Part shown: piece after piece, positions 5,748 to 6,811 of the stretch | Layout: each line of letters starts with the position of its first letter | How positions within the stretch are numbered: position 1 is the first letter of the stretch | Source: an uncultured Lachnospiraceae bacterium | GTDB lineage: Bacteria > Bacillota > Clostridia > Lachnospirales > Lachnospiraceae | Reading direction: 5' to 3' | Length of the DNA stretch: 6,811 nucleotides | NCBI GenBank assembly: GCA_900546325.1 | Contig: URCR01000071.1 | Coordinates: 1 to 6,811, forward strand | The notes under the pieces: generated by a model | Told to the model about the DNA's origin: nothing | The model's database searches: none | What the model saw: only the letters and a program-made list of their open reading frames with translations | Program-made: the position numbers and the translations under genes

Positions 5748-5777
5748 ATGATAGGATACAACTAGGGGTTCTCACAA
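5748..5777 (-). promoter_or_regulatory. Candidate internal promoter for rpoA-rplQ
   Basis: On the minus strand a -35-like TTGTGA (5772-5777, four of six consensus bases) and a -10 TATCAT (5748-5753, five of six) are 18 bases apart. Transcription would start near 5741, leaving a leader of about 125 bases before rpoA. It would let alpha and L17 be expressed apart from the upstream ribosomal proteins. Match quality is moderate and a chance occurrence is possible. Confidence 0.38.
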
Positions 5778-5871
5778 AATGAATATTTTGAACAAGATAC
5801 TGTCAGCCGCCGATAGACGAAGACTATCCCTTGTAGAAATTTTCCATTTTGCAACACCCCTGTCTGTTGCA
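5761..5871 (-). ncRNA. Structured RNA candidate in the rpsD-rpoA spacer
   Basis: In the transcript three hairpins follow the rpsD stop. The first is TGCAACA/TGTTGCA (5871-5865 with 5856-5850, 7 bp, 8-base loop GACAGGGG). The second is GATAG/CTATC (5828-5824 with 5816-5812, loop containing TTCG). The third is CAAAAT/ATTTTG (5790-5785 with 5780-5775, 4-base loop). Just after the third, CCCCT (5768-5764) can pair with AGGGG of the first loop (5861-5857) to close a pseudoknot. The first hairpin lacks a T-run, so it is not a terminator. Family knowledge: S4 represses its own operon by binding a pseudoknot RNA in E. coli (rpsM leader), and S4 autoregulates rpsD in Bacillus. An S4-binding role here is only an inference from position and fold. 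Confidence 0.4.
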
Positions 5872-5896
5872 GCGTAATCAAACGCAAAAGGTTTAA

Positions 5897-6490
5897 TTAT
5901 TTAGAATATAATTCGACGATCAACATCTCATCTACCGGAACGTCGATTGCTTCTCTTAATGGAAGCTCTTTTACAGTTCCTTTTAAGTTTTCAGCGTCTG
6001 CTTCTAACCAGTCTGGTACCATTCTTCCGCCAGTCACTTCTAAGATATCTTTGTATCTCTGAGAACCTTTATTTTTTTCTTTAATTTCGATAACATCTCC
6101 TGCTTTTACTAAGTAAGAAGGAATGTTTACCTGTTTTCCATTTACTAATACATGCTTATGGTCAACGATCTGTCTAGCTTCTTTTCTTGTTCTTGCTAAA
6201 CCTAAACGGAACACAACGTTGTCTAATCTTGACTCAAGAAGAATCATAAGGTTATCACCTGTCATTCCGTTCATTTTCTGAGCCTTTGCAAAATAGTTTC
6301 TGAAAGGTTTTTCTAAAACGCCATAGATAAATTTTGCTTTTTGTTTTTCGCGTAATTGAAGTCCGTATTCGCTCATTTTTCTATTAGCTCTTTTTAATTG
6401 TCTGTTAGATTTTTTATCAATTCCTAAATAGATTGGGTCCATACCTAATGAACGGCATCTTTTCAGAACTGGAACTCTATTTACTGCCAT
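5897..6490 (-). CDS. rpsD: 30S ribosomal protein S4
   Basis: S4 is a primary 16S rRNA binding protein that nucleates 30S assembly and is a common autogenous repressor of its operon. The protein is 197 residues, the normal length. The N-terminal region (1-87) includes MAVNRVPVLKRCRSLGMDP and GLQLREKQKAKFIYGVLEKPF. The S4 RNA-binding domain covers about 88-150, with SRLDNVVFRLGLARTRKEAR, the following QIVDHKHVLVNG, and YLVKAGDVIEI. The C-terminal tail is VPVDEMLIVELYSK. Only one cysteine (C12) is present, so this is the zinc-free form rather than the four-cysteine form. The ATG start has AGGAGGA at 6498-6504, seven bases upstream. The gene begins 16 bases after rpsK. It is followed by the 280-base structured spacer before rpoA. 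Confidence 0.98.
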   Translation of the reverse strand: MAVNRVPVLKRCRSLGMDPIYLGIDKKSNRQLKRANRKMSEYGLQLREKQKAKFIYGVLEKPFRNYFAKAQKMNGMTGDNLMILLESRLDNVVFRLGLARTRKEARQIVDHKHVLVNGKQVNIPSYLVKAGDVIEIKEKNKGSQRYKDILEVTGGRMVPDWLEADAENLKGTVKELPLREAIDVPVDEMLIVELYSK

Positions 6491-6506
6491 TTTCGTATCC
6501 TCCTAA

Positions 6507-6811
6507 TTACACTCTTCTACGTTTTGGTGGGCGACATCCGTTATGTGGAACTGGTGTTACGTCCTTGATGCTTGTTACATCGATTCCGCATGCCTGAAGC
6601 GCACGGATTGCTGCTTCTCTACCAGAACCTGGTCCTTTTACCATAACGTCTACTGATTTCAAACCATGTACTAATGCTGCTTTTGCTGCTGTCTCAGCTG
6701 CCATCTGTGCTGCATAAGGAGTAGATTTCCTTGAACCTCTAAATCCCAGACCACCTGCACTTGCCCATGAAAGAGCATTTCCCTGAGCATCTGTTAATGT
6801 TACGATTGTAT
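6507..6811 (-). CDS. rpsK: 30S ribosomal protein S11 (5' end outside the window)
   Basis: S11 lines the 30S platform near the E-site mRNA path. The visible part is 100 complete codons, starting TIVTLTDAQGNALSWASAGG and ending PVPHNGCRPPKRRRV, with KGPGSGREAAIRALQACGID between; all are S11 signatures. Family length is about 130 residues, so roughly the first 30 lie past the right edge. An internal ATG at 6702-6704 is not the start, because conserved S11 sequence continues upstream of it. TAA at 6507-6509 ends the gene and overlaps no coding sequence. S11 precedes S4 in the standard alpha-operon order. Confidence 0.97.
   Translation of the reverse strand, partial: TIVTLTDAQGNALSWASAGGLGFRGSRKSTPYAAQMAAETAAKAALVHGLKSVDVMVKGPGSGREAAIRALQACGIDVTSIKDVTPVPHNGCRPPKRRRV

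Noticed and set aside
5828..5850. Seven-codon frame (MENFYKG) in the rpsD-rpoA spacer as a leader peptide
   Set aside because: There is no convincing ribosome binding site, no run of regulatory codons, and the frame is tiny.
5850..5871. Hairpin after rpsD as an intrinsic terminator
   Set aside because: The 7-bp stem is good but is followed by AAAATGG rather than a T-run.
6507..6704. S11 as a short protein starting at the internal ATG 6704
   Set aside because: Conserved S11 sequence continues in frame to the window edge, so the gene is cut by the edge rather than short.

Overview
The window reads as chromosome of a low-to-mid GC Gram-positive anaerobe of the class Clostridia, most likely family Lachnospiraceae. 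This is an inference from three points. The gene order rpsK-rpsD-rpoA-rplQ is the clostridial end of the S10-spc-alpha super-operon. The S4 protein is the short zinc-free form. Ribosomal protein L17 carries a lysine-rich insertion of about 48 residues that I associate from general knowledge with Lachnospiraceae-type L17. Species cannot be fixed from this window. Every gene lies on the minus strand, so transcription runs from high to low coordinates.

Right part (about 4012-6811): the distal alpha operon. It contains the C-terminal 100 codons of rpsK (S11, entering from the right edge), rpsD (S4), a 280-base gap, rpoA (RNA polymerase alpha, GTG start), a 108-base gap, and rplQ (L17). Both gaps are long for this kind of operon and neither is empty. 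The rpsD-rpoA gap holds a chain of hairpins with a possible loop-to-downstream pseudoknot, a candidate sigma-A promoter, and a hairpin whose 3' arm covers the rpoA Shine-Dalgarno sequence. The rpoA-rplQ gap holds two tandem copies of a stem-loop whose loop sequence is conserved while the stem sequences differ but still pair. An intrinsic terminator lies about 80 bases after rplQ.

Middle (about 3720-4011): the rplQ 3' region, the terminator, then an A/T-rich stretch with helically phased A-tracts leading into an extended -10 promoter. A perfect 8-bp inverted repeat sits at the expected transcription start.

Left part (79-3719): a compact three-gene operon for a MacAB/YknXYZ-type ABC exporter. 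The order is ATPase, membrane-fusion protein with a very long Ala/Gln-rich coiled coil, and FtsX/MacB-type permease. The first two genes overlap by 4 bases and the last two are 15 bases apart. In this protein family the ATPase and permease form a mechanotransmission-type transporter and the membrane-fusion protein is an extracytoplasmic adaptor. The substrate cannot be read from the sequence. The first 78 bases (3' of the permease) hold a strong Shine-Dalgarno-like sequence but only an 11-codon reading frame.

No mobile element, CRISPR array, tRNA or rRNA was seen. The strongest candidates for something not yet described are the tandem RNA stem-loops between rpoA and rplQ and the structured rpsD-rpoA spacer. 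Both are hypotheses read from base-pairing by eye.
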